Below, piece by piece: positions 1-8,952 of a stretch of DNA of 64,000 nt; the stretch's first letter is position 1; each line of letters starts with the position of its first letter. The position numbers and the translations under genes are program-made. Below the pieces are notes generated by a model that saw only the letters and a program-made list of their open reading frames with translations, ran no database searches and was not told the origin of the DNA. Source of the DNA: Calidithermus roseus (GTDB lineage: Bacteria > Deinococcota > Deinococci > Deinococcales > Thermaceae); NCBI RefSeq assembly GCF_003574095.1, contig NZ_QWLA01000004.1, positions 1-64,000 on the forward strand, read 5' to 3'.

Positions 1-243
1 GGGGCGGTGGTGGGGGCGACCTATCCCGAGCAGGTGGCCGAGATGCGCTCGGCCATGCCCCGCTCGCTCTTCCTCCTGCCCGGCCTGGGGGCCCAGGGCG
101 GCCAACCCTTGCGGGGAGCGGGGCTGCTCAACTCGGCCAGCCGGGCGCTGTACTACCCAGGGGGGAAGCCGCGGCTCGAGGCCGCCGTGGCCCAGGCCGA
201 GGCCTACCTGAGCGCGCTCAGCTCACCCACCCCGTCGCTTTGA
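1..243 (+). CDS. pyrF: orotidine 5'-phosphate decarboxylase, C-terminal part (5' end outside window)
   Basis: The reading frame is open from base 1 to a TGA at 241-243, so only the last 80 or so residues are present. The remaining sequence has the C-terminal features of OMP decarboxylase: GATYPEQ, then [12 protein letters not shown], a phosphate-binding stretch typical of the family. The enzyme makes UMP from OMP, the last step of de novo pyrimidine synthesis. pyrE, the preceding step, lies 1.6 kb downstream on the same strand, which supports the call. The last 26 bp overlap the 3' end of the convergent gene at 218-589. Confidence 0.82.
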   Translation, partial: GAVVGATYPEQVAEMRSAMPRSLFLLPGLGAQGGQPLRGAGLLNSASRALYYPGGKPRLEAAVAQAEAYLSALSSPTPSL

Positions 244-589
244 AGCGCTCGAAGCCCCGCTGGGTGAGCTGGGATAGCTCCTCGAGCAAGGCCGGGTCCG
301 CCGCCTTGAAGTTGAAGCAGGACTTGCCCTGCATGCGCTTGCGCAGGGCGGGGGAAATCTTCTCGAGCAACTCCGGGTGGTTGTAGAGAGGGATCAGGTG
401 ATAGCTGACGTAGTTTTTCTTGACCTGAACGCTGCCGAAGGCGAACTGGTAGCCGTCTGGGCGCTTGTGGTGGGTGTAGAGCGCGTATTCGCCTGGTTGG
501 TCGCTTTTGACCTCGAGGTGGGGGGCGTAGGGCTCGAGGATGGCCTTTAGTCGCTCGAACAGCGCCTGAAAATCGCTCTGCCTGGGCAT
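218..589 (-). CDS. conserved uncharacterised protein (about 123 aa)
   Basis: This is a small soluble protein with no signal or membrane segment. The core ([21 protein letters not shown], then [14 protein letters not shown]) matches my memory of a conserved bacterial family of unknown function, possibly related to the DUF1801/YdhG fold. I chose the ATG at 589 because GGAGGTGA lies four bases upstream; a GTG at 595 would overlap that ribosome site. It is convergent with pyrF and shares its last bases. No function can be assigned. Confidence 0.65.
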   Translation of the reverse strand: MPRQSDFQALFERLKAILEPYAPHLEVKSDQPGEYALYTHHKRPDGYQFAFGSVQVKKNYVSYHLIPLYNHPELLEKISPALRKRMQGKSCFNFKAADPALLEELSQLTQRGFERFKATGWVS

Positions 590-691
590 GCTCACCTCCG
601 CTTCGGACTGGCTTGGTGTCCTGGGTGGCTTGAGGTCAGCTTATTACGCCAATAGCGAAATTTTAACTCACAATATGCTAACATTTATTCC

Positions 692-1765
692 ATGGGTCTC
701 CCCGACCACCCTCACCCCAGCATCGTCGGGCGCGGCGCGGCTTCCAACCCCTCCAACCGCTTCGAGCGGCTGCAGATCACCATTGACCCCCTCGACGATT
801 ACTTTGAGCCCCAGAGCCTCAAGCCGCAGACCCAGTATTTCAAGGACCATTCGCGCTCTATCCTCACCCGCAACGATTCTCCCGACATCGCCGCCAAGGT
901 CAGCATCAACCCCTACCGCGGATGCGAGCATGGGTGCGTGTACTGCTTCGCCCGTCCCACACACGAATATCTCGGTTTTTCCCTTGGCCTGGACTTCGAG
1001 AGCAAGATCATGGTCAAGACCGACGCGCCCGATCTGCTGCGCAAGGAACTCGCACACCCGCGCTGGCAACCGCAGGTGGTGATGTTCAGCGGTGTGACCG
1101 ATATTTACCAGCCCGTCGAGCGCCACCTGGGGCTCACCCGCCGCTGCCTCGAGGTCTTCCTCGACTTCCGCAACCCCGTGGGTATGGTCACCAAGAACTA
1201 CCTCATCACCCGCGACCTCGACCTGCTCGAGGAGATGGCCCGCTACCGCTGCGTGTCGGTGGGCATCTCGCTCACCACCCTCGACGAGGAACTGCGCCGG
1301 CTGATGGAGCCGCGCACCTCGGCCCCCCAGCGCCGCCTGGCGGCCATCGAGGCCCTGGCTGCCGCCGGGGTCAATGTGGGGGTGATGACCGCGCCCATCA
1401 TCCCCGGCCTCAACGACCACGAGATTCCGGCCCTGGTCAAGGCCGCGGCCAAAGCTGGGGCCAGGTGGGCCGCCTATACCATCGTGCACCTGCCCTACGG
1501 GCTTAAGGACCTCTTCACCGACTGGCTCTCCCGCCACTACCCCGAGCGCAAGGACAAGGTGCTCGAGCGCATCCGGGCCGTACGGGGCGGCCAGCTCAAC
1601 GACCCCCGCTTCGGCTACCGCATGAGCGGGGAGGGCATCTTTGCCGATCAGATTCGCCAACTCTTCCGCGCCGCCTGCCGCCAGGCGGGGCTGCCGAAGC
1701 CCAGCTATCGCCTTTCCACCGAGCATTTCCGTGTGCCGGGGGTGTATCAGCCCAGGCTGTGGTGA
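692..1765 (+). CDS. PA0069-family radical SAM protein (SplB-like)
   Basis: The protein has 357 residues. A CX3CX2C cluster (Cys78, Cys82, Cys85 in GCEHGCVYCFARPTHEY) would bind the 4Fe-4S centre that cleaves S-adenosylmethionine. The surrounding motif and the TKNYLITRDLDLLEEMARY segment are those of the PA0069/Rv2578c group, related to spore photoproduct lyase; the substrate of this group is not known to me. The ATG has no clear Shine-Dalgarno, and an AT-rich stretch just upstream (TATGCT, TAACAT) suggests a leaderless mRNA. It stands alone between a convergent small gene and pyrE. Confidence 0.85.
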   Translation: MGLPDHPHPSIVGRGAASNPSNRFERLQITIDPLDDYFEPQSLKPQTQYFKDHSRSILTRNDSPDIAAKVSINPYRGCEHGCVYCFARPTHEYLGFSLGLDFESKIMVKTDAPDLLRKELAHPRWQPQVVMFSGVTDIYQPVERHLGLTRRCLEVFLDFRNPVGMVTKNYLITRDLDLLEEMARYRCVSVGISLTTLDEELRRLMEPRTSAPQRRLAAIEALAAAGVNVGVMTAPIIPGLNDHEIPALVKAAAKAGARWAAYTIVHLPYGLKDLFTDWLSRHYPERKDKVLERIRAVRGGQLNDPRFGYRMSGEGIFADQIRQLFRAACRQAGLPKPSYRLSTEHFRVPGVYQPRLW

Positions 1766-1825
1766 ATCCGACGCCCGCCCTTCGCTGAGGGCTGAGAGTC
1801 TCTCCGGCGGTTAGCATAGAGCCTG

Positions 1826-2377
1826 ATGGACGTGCTTCAGATGTACCGTGAAACCGGAGCCCTGCACGAGGGCCATTTCCTGCTCAGGAGCGGGCGGCAT
1901 TCGCCCATGTTCCTGCAATCGGTCACCCTGATGCAGCACCCGCTGTATGCCGAGGCCATCGGGGAGGCGATTGGCAAGCTGTTCGAGGACGTGGGGCTGG
2001 AGTTCGTGATCGGCCCGGCGATGGGCGGGGTGACGCTGGCCTTCGTGGTGGCGCGGGCTCTGGGGGTACGCTCGCTCTTCGCCGAGAAGGACGGCATGGG
2101 CGGGATGTACGTGCGCGAAGGGCTCACCATCCGCCCCGGCGAGCGCTTTCTGGCGGTCGAGGACGTGATCACCACGGGGGGCTCGGTGCAGCGGGCCATC
2201 CGGGCTGCCGAAGCCAAGGGGGGAGTGTGCGTGGGGGTTGGAGCCATCGTGGACCGCAGCGGCGGGAAGGCCGACTTCGGGGTGCCTTTCAGGGCTCTTA
2301 CCGCCCTCGAGTTCCCCACCTATGATCCGAGTGACTGTCCGCTGTGCCGCCAGGGAGTACCCTTACGGGAGATATGA
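1826..2377 (+). CDS. pyrE: orotate phosphoribosyltransferase
   Basis: PyrE converts orotate and PRPP to OMP in pyrimidine synthesis. The PRPP-binding signature is present as FLAVEDVITTGGSVQRAI, with the expected acidic pair followed by TTGGS. The 183-aa length is normal for a Thermus-type PyrE. The C-terminus carries DPSDCPLCRQG, a Cys-X2-Cys often seen in this subgroup. Its stop overlaps the ATG of the next gene (ATGA), so the SpoIIM-like protein and gpsA are probably translated from the same message. Confidence 0.93.
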   Translation: MDVLQMYRETGALHEGHFLLRSGRHSPMFLQSVTLMQHPLYAEAIGEAIGKLFEDVGLEFVIGPAMGGVTLAFVVARALGVRSLFAEKDGMGGMYVREGLTIRPGERFLAVEDVITTGGSVQRAIRAAEAKGGVCVGVGAIVDRSGGKADFGVPFRALTALEFPTYDPSDCPLCRQGVPLREI

Positions 2378-3516
2378 CCGTGTCGAAGGCTCAATACCCA
2401 GCACAAAGCATTGAAGGTGCATTGCCGAGAGCCGGGCATCGCGGGCTGAGCAGCCTGCTCTCCCCGGCCCGTTGCGGCGCGCGGCTGTTTTTTGCCTTGC
2501 TCTTTACCCTCAGCCTTTGTTTTTCCCTGGCCCACGGCGAAGAGATCGAGGCCGCGAGGCAGGCGGTGCAGGAGTGGCAGGTTGGGAAGTACACCGTAGA
2601 CCCCAGCCAGGCCCTCGGCAAGCCCACCGAGGAGTCGGTGCGCATCCTCGAGCGCTACATCGCCTTCCCGCCCCCGCCGCAAGGGCTCAAGGTCAACCTC
2701 GAGTCGCCCCTGGAGGAGGAGAGCACGCGGGGCAGCGTGGTGAGCTTTCCCGCCAGCGTGGGCGAGCAGACCGGCGAGGTGCGGGTGCTGCTGCAAAACG
2801 GTGAACCAACCCGCATCAGTTGGGTGCCCGCCGGAGGACAGCTGCCGCCGTGGATCGAGAGCCCGGTGGCCTGGGGGTTGTTCGTCTTGGTGTCGCTGGG
2901 CTGGGTGCTGGCCTTGCGGGGTGAGGGCATCCTGGCGCGGTGGTGGCGCGAGGGCTGGGCCCTGGTGCGCTCTCACGCCCGGCTGTACCTCACGCTCAAC
3001 GCCGTGCTCTACGGGCTGTTCATCCTGGGCTCCCTGACGGCCTACGCCTCGCCCGAGATGGCGGGGTTGATGCAGCGGCTGGTGGGCGGTGCCCTCGAGC
3101 AGATCGGCCTCGGGGAGGGGGGCATAAGGGGCGGGGTGCTCGAGTTTGCCCTGCTGATCTTCTACTGGAACTTCACCCGCGGCCTGGTGCTCACCACCGC
3201 GATGCCGGGGCTGTTGCTGGGGGTTCCGGCCCTGCTCATCAACGCCTTGCGCTACTTCCTCTTCGGTTTTGCCCTGAGCCCGGCGCTTTTCCCCACCGTG
3301 GCCTTCCTGGCCCACGTTCCCACGCTGATCATCGAGTTGCAGGCCTACATCCTGGGCACTTTCGGGGGGATGGTGCTGGCAGGCAGGGTGCTGCGCGGTG
3401 AGGGCTTTCGTCCGGGGCTGCGGGCGGTGGGCTTGATGGTCTATCTGGGTGGCTTCTTCCTGCTCATAGGAGCTTGGTACGAAGCTTTGGAGATCGTGGT
3501 GCTTCTGGGACGATGA
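2374..3516 (+). CDS. stage II sporulation protein M-like membrane protein
   Basis: The start is the ATG overlapping the pyrE stop, giving about 380 residues. An N-terminal hydrophobic stretch ending in CFSLAHGEE looks like a signal or anchor. It is followed by a roughly 100-residue external part, a membrane helix after SPVAWG and then four or five further helices. The segment HVPTLIIELQAYILGTFGGMVLAG resembles the conserved core of the SpoIIM (DUF95) membrane family. This organism group is not known to sporulate, so the role is unknown. It overlaps gpsA by ATGA at its own stop. Confidence 0.6.
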   Translation: MTVSKAQYPAQSIEGALPRAGHRGLSSLLSPARCGARLFFALLFTLSLCFSLAHGEEIEAARQAVQEWQVGKYTVDPSQALGKPTEESVRILERYIAFPPPPQGLKVNLESPLEEESTRGSVVSFPASVGEQTGEVRVLLQNGEPTRISWVPAGGQLPPWIESPVAWGLFVLVSLGWVLALRGEGILARWWREGWALVRSHARLYLTLNAVLYGLFILGSLTAYASPEMAGLMQRLVGGALEQIGLGEGGIRGGVLEFALLIFYWNFTRGLVLTTAMPGLLLGVPALLINALRYFLFGFALSPALFPTVAFLAHVPTLIIELQAYILGTFGGMVLAGRVLRGEGFRPGLRAVGLMVYLGGFFLLIGAWYEALEIVVLLGR

Positions 3517-4517
3517 GCGATTCCCCCACCCTCTCCCCAGGTAAGGTCGCGGTGATTGGCGCAGGGGCCTGGGGCACGGCGGTTGCCCTGCTGATGGCGC
3601 AGAAGGGCCTCGAGGTGGCACTGTGGGCCCGCCGAAGGGAGCAGGCCGAGGCCATGCTGGCCATGCGGGAGAACCGGGAGTACTTGCCGGGGATCGCCCT
3701 GCCTGCCAACCTGCAGCCCACGTCCAGCGCCGCCGAAGCGCTCGAAGGCGCGGCTTTGGCGGTGGTGGCGGTGCCCTCGAGAGCCCTGGCCCAAACGCTC
3801 GCACCCATGCCCAGGGCCCCGGCCTACCTCTCGCTCACCAAGGGGCTGGCCTACACCGACGATGGCCTCACCCGCATGAGCCAGGTCATCGCTGCGGTGA
3901 CGCGAGCGGAGCGTGTAGCCGCCCTCTCGGGCCCCAACCTGGCGGAGGAGATCGCCCGCTTTCAGCCCGCTGCCTCGGTGGTAGCCTCCTCCGACGCCGC
4001 ACTGGCCCGGTGGGTGCAGAAGCTGCTTACCGGTCCCAGTTTTCGGGTCTACACCAGCAACGACATCGTGGGGGTGGAACTGGGCGGAGCCCTCAAGAAC
4101 GTCATCGCCCTGGCGGCGGGCATGGTGGACGGCCTGCGCTTGGGCGACAACGCCAAGGCCTCACTCATGACCCGCGCCCTGCGCGAGATCGTGCGCTTTG
4201 GGGTAGCCCAGGGGGCGCAGAGCGAAACCTTTTACGGCCTCTCGGGCCTGGGTGACCTGATCGCTACTTGCACCAGCCTGCACTCGCGCAACCGCGGGGC
4301 CGGAGAGAAGATCGCCCGCGGGACCACACTGAGGGAACTCGAGGCTGGCAAACAGGTCGTCGAGGGCATCTACACCGTCAAGGCTTTGCACGAGTGGGGG
4401 CAGCGGTCGGGTGTGGAGATGCCCATCACCGAAGCGGTCTGGCGGGTGGTTTACCAGGGTGAGAAGCCGCTCGAGGTGCTCTCGGCGCTGATGGGACGGG
4501 AGGCCAAACCGGAGTGA
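3513..4517 (+). CDS. gpsA: NAD(P)H-dependent glycerol-3-phosphate dehydrogenase
   Basis: GpsA reduces dihydroxyacetone phosphate to sn-glycerol 3-phosphate for phospholipid synthesis. The 334-aa protein has the N-terminal dinucleotide fold (VAVIGAGAWGTAVALLMAQ), the SGPNLAEEIA block and the catalytic-lysine region GVELGGALKNVIALAAGM, followed by the all-helical C-domain (YGLSGLGDLIATCTS). The ATG at 3513 overlaps the previous stop, which marks it as the last gene of the pyrE operon. glpK at 55713 is the catabolic counterpart elsewhere in the window. Confidence 0.95.
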   Translation: MSDSPTLSPGKVAVIGAGAWGTAVALLMAQKGLEVALWARRREQAEAMLAMRENREYLPGIALPANLQPTSSAAEALEGAALAVVAVPSRALAQTLAPMPRAPAYLSLTKGLAYTDDGLTRMSQVIAAVTRAERVAALSGPNLAEEIARFQPAASVVASSDAALARWVQKLLTGPSFRVYTSNDIVGVELGGALKNVIALAAGMVDGLRLGDNAKASLMTRALREIVRFGVAQGAQSETFYGLSGLGDLIATCTSLHSRNRGAGEKIARGTTLRELEAGKQVVEGIYTVKALHEWGQRSGVEMPITEAVWRVVYQGEKPLEVLSALMGREAKPE

Positions 4518-4661
4518 GCGCATGGGTGGTGACGGGTATGGCTGAATTCCCCACTACACCGGACCATACGCGCTTTTGCGCTTTGCCTTTCGCTTCAACC
4601 CTTCAACTTTCTAATACGAAACTTTTTTCTTCGTTTTACTTTCATTAAGACGCCATAGCGA

Positions 4662-4691
4662 TTGACAAACGAAACATACCGTGCTTACAAT
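4662..4691 (+). promoter_or_regulatory. sigma-70-type promoter of the inositol locus
   Basis: TTGACA at 4662-4667 and TACAAT at 4686-4691 are separated by 18 bp, a near-consensus housekeeping promoter. It lies about 120 bp before the binding-protein gene in a locally AT-rich stretch. The heptamer acgaaac occurs at 4616 and again at 4669, the second inside the promoter spacer. This pair is a candidate site for the DeoR-type regulator at the far end of the cluster. The 120-nt leader after the promoter shows nothing I recognise. Confidence 0.6.
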
Positions 4692-4809
4692 ACCGCTGAC
4701 CTGAGAGTTCAACGGTCGCCGCCGATGGTGGGAGAGCGTCCTGCGGCTAGCCAGCGATGGTTTGTGTCTGGTGCTGTTTTCCCTTATCCCGGCGGAGGAG
4801 GGGGTAGGT

Positions 4810-5724
4810 ATGAAGAAATTGCTGTTGGGTGCGTTGTTGGTGATGGGGATGGGCCTGGCCATGGCCCAGCAGATTCGCATCGTCGTGGTATCCCACGGGC
4901 AGGCGGCTGACCCCTTCTGGTCGGTGGTCAAGAACGGAGTGGACCAGGCGGCCAAGGACATGAACGTGCGGGTGGAGTACCGCGCGCCCGAGACCTTCGA
5001 CATGGTGCGCATGGCGCAACTCATCGACGCCGCGGTGGCCTCCAGGCCCAACGCGATCGTGGTTTCGATTCCTGACGCCAAAGCCCTGGAAAGGTCCATC
5101 ACCGCCGCGGTGAAGGCGGGCATCCCGGTCGTTTCGATGAACTCTGGTTCCGATGTGGCTGAGAAACTGGGCGTGCTGGTTCACGTGGGACAGACCGAGT
5201 ACGAAGCCGGTCTGGGGGCGGGCAAGCGCATGAAGGCAGCGGGCGTGAAGAACGCCATCTGCATCAACCAAGAAGTCGGTAACGTGGCGCTCGACCTTCG
5301 CTGCAAGGGCTTCTTCGATGGCCTGGGGACCAAGCCCAACGTGATCCCCGTCAAGATCGGTGATCCTACGGGCATCAAGAACGCAGTCGCCGCCGCTTTG
5401 CAGAAGGACCCCACCATTGACGGCGTTCTGACCCTTGGCCCTACGGCTGCTGAGCCCGTGTTGCAGGCCATTGAAGGCAAAAAATTGGTCTTTGGCACCT
5501 TCGACCTTTCGCCTGCGGTGCTCAAGGCGTTGAGCGAGAAGAAGATGGCTTTCGCCATCGACCAGCAGCAGTGGCTGCAGGGTTATTTGCCTATCGTGAT
5601 CCTGGCCAACTACGTTCGCTACGGCCTGCTGCCGGCCAACAACGTCATCCTCACCGGGCCGGGCTTCGTCACCCCCGAGAACGCCGCCCAGGTGATCGAC
5701 CTGAGCAAGAAGGGCATCCGCTAA
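4810..5724 (+). CDS. sugar ABC transporter substrate-binding protein (probable inositol)
   Basis: This is a 304-aa periplasmic binding protein of the ribose/inositol class (Peripla_BP_4). The signal peptide [19 protein letters not shown] ends before QQIRIVVV. The mature part starts with the usual [25 protein letters not shown] block and contains [16 protein letters not shown] chose the ATG at 4810 for its signal peptide and the purine-rich GGAGGAGGGGGTAGG upstream. It is the first gene of a cluster encoding inositol catabolism, so myo-inositol or a related cyclitol is the likely ligand (inferred from context). A hairpin follows the gene. Confidence 0.85.
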   Translation: MKKLLLGALLVMGMGLAMAQQIRIVVVSHGQAADPFWSVVKNGVDQAAKDMNVRVEYRAPETFDMVRMAQLIDAAVASRPNAIVVSIPDAKALERSITAAVKAGIPVVSMNSGSDVAEKLGVLVHVGQTEYEAGLGAGKRMKAAGVKNAICINQEVGNVALDLRCKGFFDGLGTKPNVIPVKIGDPTGIKNAVAAALQKDPTIDGVLTLGPTAAEPVLQAIEGKKLVFGTFDLSPAVLKALSEKKMAFAIDQQQWLQGYLPIVILANYVRYGLLPANNVILTGPGFVTPENAAQVIDLSKKGIR

Positions 5725-5866
5725 GTCTCCCAGGATTGGAGGGCACTTGGTGGCAGAAGTCGCCAATGGCCGATGGCCACGTCAGGCACGTTAGCTCGAG
5801 GTGACCCGCAGGCACTTTAGAGCTTACGCCGGTTGGGCGGAGGTTCTGAAGCTGGGCGCTGTGCTC

Positions 5867-5903
5867 GAGGCTCTCAACGAGAACGGTTGGGAGCCTCGGT
5901 TTT
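5867..5903 (+). terminator. hairpin plus T-run between binding protein and permease
   Basis: The arms gaggctctcaac (5867-5878) and gttgggagcctc (5886-5897) pair with one mismatch and are followed by ggttttct. It sits inside the ABC operon, so it probably acts as a partial terminator that leaves the binding protein in excess over the membrane components, a common arrangement in importers. Confidence 0.6.
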
Positions 5904-5938
5904 CTAAAGAGTAAAGAGGATTTTGAGGGGGCGAAGAC

Positions 5939-6973
5939 ATGGCGGTGAGAACACAGGACGAGCGGCTGCGGCCTATAAGCCTCTGGCAGCGGTTATTGCT
6001 GCGCCCTGAGCTCGGCTCGATCGCGGGCCTTGTCGTGGTGTTCGGTTTTTTCGCGATTGCTGCGGGGGGTAGCGGTTTTCTGACCTGGGCCGGTACGCGC
6101 AACTACCTCGAGGTGGCCGCGCAACTGGGCATCCTGGCGGCGGCGGTGGCCCTGCTGATGATCGGGGGTGAGTTCGACCTTTCGGTGGGCTCGATGATCG
6201 GGGTGGCGGCGGTCATGATGGCCATTCTGAGCCATCCCGATTACGGCGGCTTGCCCATTTCCCTTTCCCTGGTGATCACCCTTGGCTTTGCCCTGCTGAT
6301 CGGTTACTTCAACGGCTGGCTGGTGCTGCGCACCGGGCTGCCTTCGTTCATCGTGACCCTGGCGATGATGTTCATCCTCTCGGGCGCGAACATCGGCTTT
6401 ACCAAGCTGATCACCAAGCTCACCATCGTCTCGGGGCTGGGGGACTCGCTGGCCAAGGACCCCTTGAGCTTCCTGTTCACCGGCGCGTTCCTGGGGCTTC
6501 CGGCGGCGGTGTGGTGGTGGCTGGGGGTGACGCTGGTGTTGAGCTGGGTGCTGCTGCGGACCCCCTTTGGCAACTGGATTTTCGGGGCCGGGGGCGACCC
6601 TACTGCCGCGCGCAACGTGGGGGTTCCGGTGCGCCGGGTGAAGATCACCCTCTTCATGCTCACGGCGGCGGCGGCGACTGTGGTGGCCGCGATCCAGGTG
6701 ATGGGGCTGGGCTCGGCCAACGTGTTGCAGGGGATGGGGAAGGAACTCGAGGCCGTCGCAGCCTCGGTGATCGGCGGCTGCTTGCTGAGCGGGGGCTATG
6801 GCTCGGTGATCGGCGCGGGCATCGGGGCCTTGATCCTGGCGATCGTGCAGCAAGGGATCGTGTACACCAACATCGACCTCGACTGGTTCAAGGTGATGGT
6901 GGGGGGCATGATCCTGGGCGCGGTGATCCTGAACAACTACCTGCGCAAGCTCTCCATGCAGGTGCGGAGGTGA
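5939..6973 (+). CDS. sugar ABC transporter permease (probable inositol)
   Basis: This 344-aa polytopic membrane protein belongs to the BPD_transp_2 (RbsC-like) permease family. The family signature appears as [17 protein letters not shown], and about ten hydrophobic helices can be counted. The C-terminal [24 protein letters not shown] block is the usual ATPase-contact region. A single gene suggests a homodimeric channel. The ATPase gene starts four bases after its stop. The 214-bp gap before it holds the attenuator hairpin and a copy of the atggccgatggcc repeat. Confidence 0.88.
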   Translation: MAVRTQDERLRPISLWQRLLLRPELGSIAGLVVVFGFFAIAAGGSGFLTWAGTRNYLEVAAQLGILAAAVALLMIGGEFDLSVGSMIGVAAVMMAILSHPDYGGLPISLSLVITLGFALLIGYFNGWLVLRTGLPSFIVTLAMMFILSGANIGFTKLITKLTIVSGLGDSLAKDPLSFLFTGAFLGLPAAVWWWLGVTLVLSWVLLRTPFGNWIFGAGGDPTAARNVGVPVRRVKITLFMLTAAAATVVAAIQVMGLGSANVLQGMGKELEAVAASVIGGCLLSGGYGSVIGAGIGALILAIVQQGIVYTNIDLDWFKVMVGGMILGAVILNNYLRKLSMQVRR

Positions 6974-6977
6974 GGCC

Positions 6978-7820
6978 ATGACGCCACTGATCGAGCTGCG
7001 CAAGGTGAGCAAGTACTTCGGGCCGGTGGTCTCGCTCAAGGACATCGACATGCGGGTGTACGCGGGCGAAGTCCACTGCCTGCTGGGCGACAACGGCGCG
7101 GGCAAGAGCACCCTGATCAAGGCCCTTTCGGGGGTGCACCAACCCTCGGAAGGCCAGATCTACATGGAGGGGCAGCCCGTGGTCTTCAACTCGCCTCGAG
7201 ACGCCCTGGACAAAGGCATCGCCACGGTCTACCAGGACCTGGCCATGCTGCCGCTGATGAGCATCAGCCGCAACTTTTTCCTCGGGCGCGAGCCCAAAAA
7301 AAAGGTAGGCCCCTTCACCCTCTACGACGCCGCCTTTGCTGCTCAGGTGGCCCGCGAGGAGATGAAAAAAATCGGTATTGACATCCGCGACCCCGACCAG
7401 CCGGTGGGCACCCTGTCGGGGGGTGAGCGGCAGTCGGTGGCCATCGCCAGGGCGGTCTACTTCGGGGCCAAGGTGCTCATCCTCGACGAGCCTACCTCAG
7501 CCCTGGGGGTCAAGGAGTCGGCGGTGGTGCTCAAATACATCGTGCAGGCCAAGCTGCGCGGTTTGGGGGTGATCTTCATCACCCACAACGTCCATCACGC
7601 CTGGGCGGTGGGCGACACCTTTACGGTGCTGAACCGGGGCAGGAGCTACGGCACCTTCAAGAAGGAGGAAGCCACCCGTGAGCAACTCTTGCAGATGATG
7701 GCCGGGGGGGAGGAACTCGAGGCGCTGGCGGTGGAACTCGACCTCATCGCCAAGAAAGACCCCACCACTGCCGCCCAGATCGAGCACAAGGCGGCGGAGG
7801 AACTGCATAAGCCGAATTGA
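6978..7820 (+). CDS. sugar ABC transporter ATP-binding protein (single-domain)
   Basis: The 280-aa ATPase has Walker [10 protein letters not shown], signature [15 protein letters not shown], Walker [12 protein letters not shown] and a switch histidine in [10 protein letters not shown]. Ribose-type importers usually have a fused two-domain ATPase of about 500 aa; this is the single-domain form, so it must act as a dimer. GGAGGTGAGG lies just before the ATG. The C-terminal 40 residues are charged and probably extend beyond the core domain. Position and family tie it to the flanking permease and dehydrogenase genes. Confidence 0.88.
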   Translation: MTPLIELRKVSKYFGPVVSLKDIDMRVYAGEVHCLLGDNGAGKSTLIKALSGVHQPSEGQIYMEGQPVVFNSPRDALDKGIATVYQDLAMLPLMSISRNFFLGREPKKKVGPFTLYDAAFAAQVAREEMKKIGIDIRDPDQPVGTLSGGERQSVAIARAVYFGAKVLILDEPTSALGVKESAVVLKYIVQAKLRGLGVIFITHNVHHAWAVGDTFTVLNRGRSYGTFKKEEATREQLLQMMAGGEELEALAVELDLIAKKDPTTAAQIEHKAAEELHKPN

Positions 7821-7869
7821 GGGCTGAAAGCTGTACGAACCCAGACCCTGTGATGACCTGGAGAACTTC

Positions 7870-8877
7870 ATGAAGACCCTCAACATGGCCATGATCGGCG
7901 CGGGCCGGATGGGCCTGGCCCACGCCCGGGTGCTCTCGGGGCTGGCCGAGTGCCGGGTGGTGCGGGTGGTGGATACCCTAGCCCAGAACGCCGAGCGGGT
8001 AGCGGTGGAGCTGGGGGCCAAGGCTTCCACGCACCTCGAGGACGCCTTCCAGCCCGACGTAGACGCAGTCATCATCACCACTCCCACCCCCACCCATGCT
8101 GAGGTGGTGGAGGCCGCCGCGAGGGCGGGCAAGGCCATCTTCGTAGAAAAGCCCATCGCCGAGAGCCTGGAAGCCGGTCGGCGGGTGGTGGCGGCGGTGG
8201 AGCGAACCGGCGTGCCCTGTCAGGTGGGCTTCCAGCGCCGCTACGACCCGGCCTATGTGCGGGCCAAGGAGATGATCGAGCGGGGGGAATTGGGGAGGCT
8301 CGAGGGCATCCGGCTGGTGGGGCGCGACCCCTACCTTCCCAAGCTCGACTTCCTCAAGACCAGCGGTGGCCTGCTGGTGGACATGGGCATTCACGACCTG
8401 GACAGTGCCCGCTTCCTGGTGGGCGAGGTGGCCGAGGTCTACGCCGTCGGGGGCGCGCTGGCCGAGCCAGAGCTGAAGCAATACGGCCTGTTCGACACCG
8501 CCGTGGCCACCTTACGTTTCGAAAGCGGCGCGGTGGGGACGCTGGAGGTGGCCTTGCGCACCGCCTACGGTTATGACATCCGCTGCGAGGTGCTGGGGGA
8601 AAAGGGCCGCATCCACATCGAGCGTGACCGCCGCCCCGACCTGACGTTCTATGACGAGCGCGGGGGGAACTTCGACCGCCCCCGCAACTTCGAGCAACGC
8701 TTCCCCGAAGCCTACGCGGCTGAAATGGTGGCCTTCGCCCGCAACCTGCACGCGGGCAAGCCCCTGGAGCCTGGTGTGCGCGACGCCTGGTACTCGCTGC
8801 GGCTGGCCAAGGCGGCCCAGCACGCCCTCGAGACAGGGCAGGTGGTAGGGGTGAAAGAGTTTGGGGGGGAGTTGTGA
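7870..8877 (+). CDS. iolG: Gfo/Idh/MocA-family inositol dehydrogenase, copy 1
   Basis: The 335-aa NAD-dependent oxidoreductase has an N-terminal Rossmann motif (MIGAGRMGLAHARVL) and the family EKP lysine in GKAIFVEKPIAESLEA. VGFQRRYDPAY and GGLLVDMGIHDLDSARFLVGE are the substrate-site segments of inositol 2-dehydrogenases. It would oxidise myo- or scyllo-inositol to an inosose, the first catabolic step. A second paralogue lies at 13920-14924. The two may act on different inositol isomers, or one may be an inosose reductase; sequence alone does not decide. Confidence 0.82.
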   Translation: MKTLNMAMIGAGRMGLAHARVLSGLAECRVVRVVDTLAQNAERVAVELGAKASTHLEDAFQPDVDAVIITTPTPTHAEVVEAAARAGKAIFVEKPIAESLEAGRRVVAAVERTGVPCQVGFQRRYDPAYVRAKEMIERGELGRLEGIRLVGRDPYLPKLDFLKTSGGLLVDMGIHDLDSARFLVGEVAEVYAVGGALAEPELKQYGLFDTAVATLRFESGAVGTLEVALRTAYGYDIRCEVLGEKGRIHIERDRRPDLTFYDERGGNFDRPRNFEQRFPEAYAAEMVAFARNLHAGKPLEPGVRDAWYSLRLAKAAQHALETGQVVGVKEFGGEL

Positions 8878-8952
8878 GAAAGGCTGATGGCTAACAGCCC
8901 TCGACTTTTTTAGAGCTGCGACCTGAGACATGAGGCCAAAGGAGGTTCACAT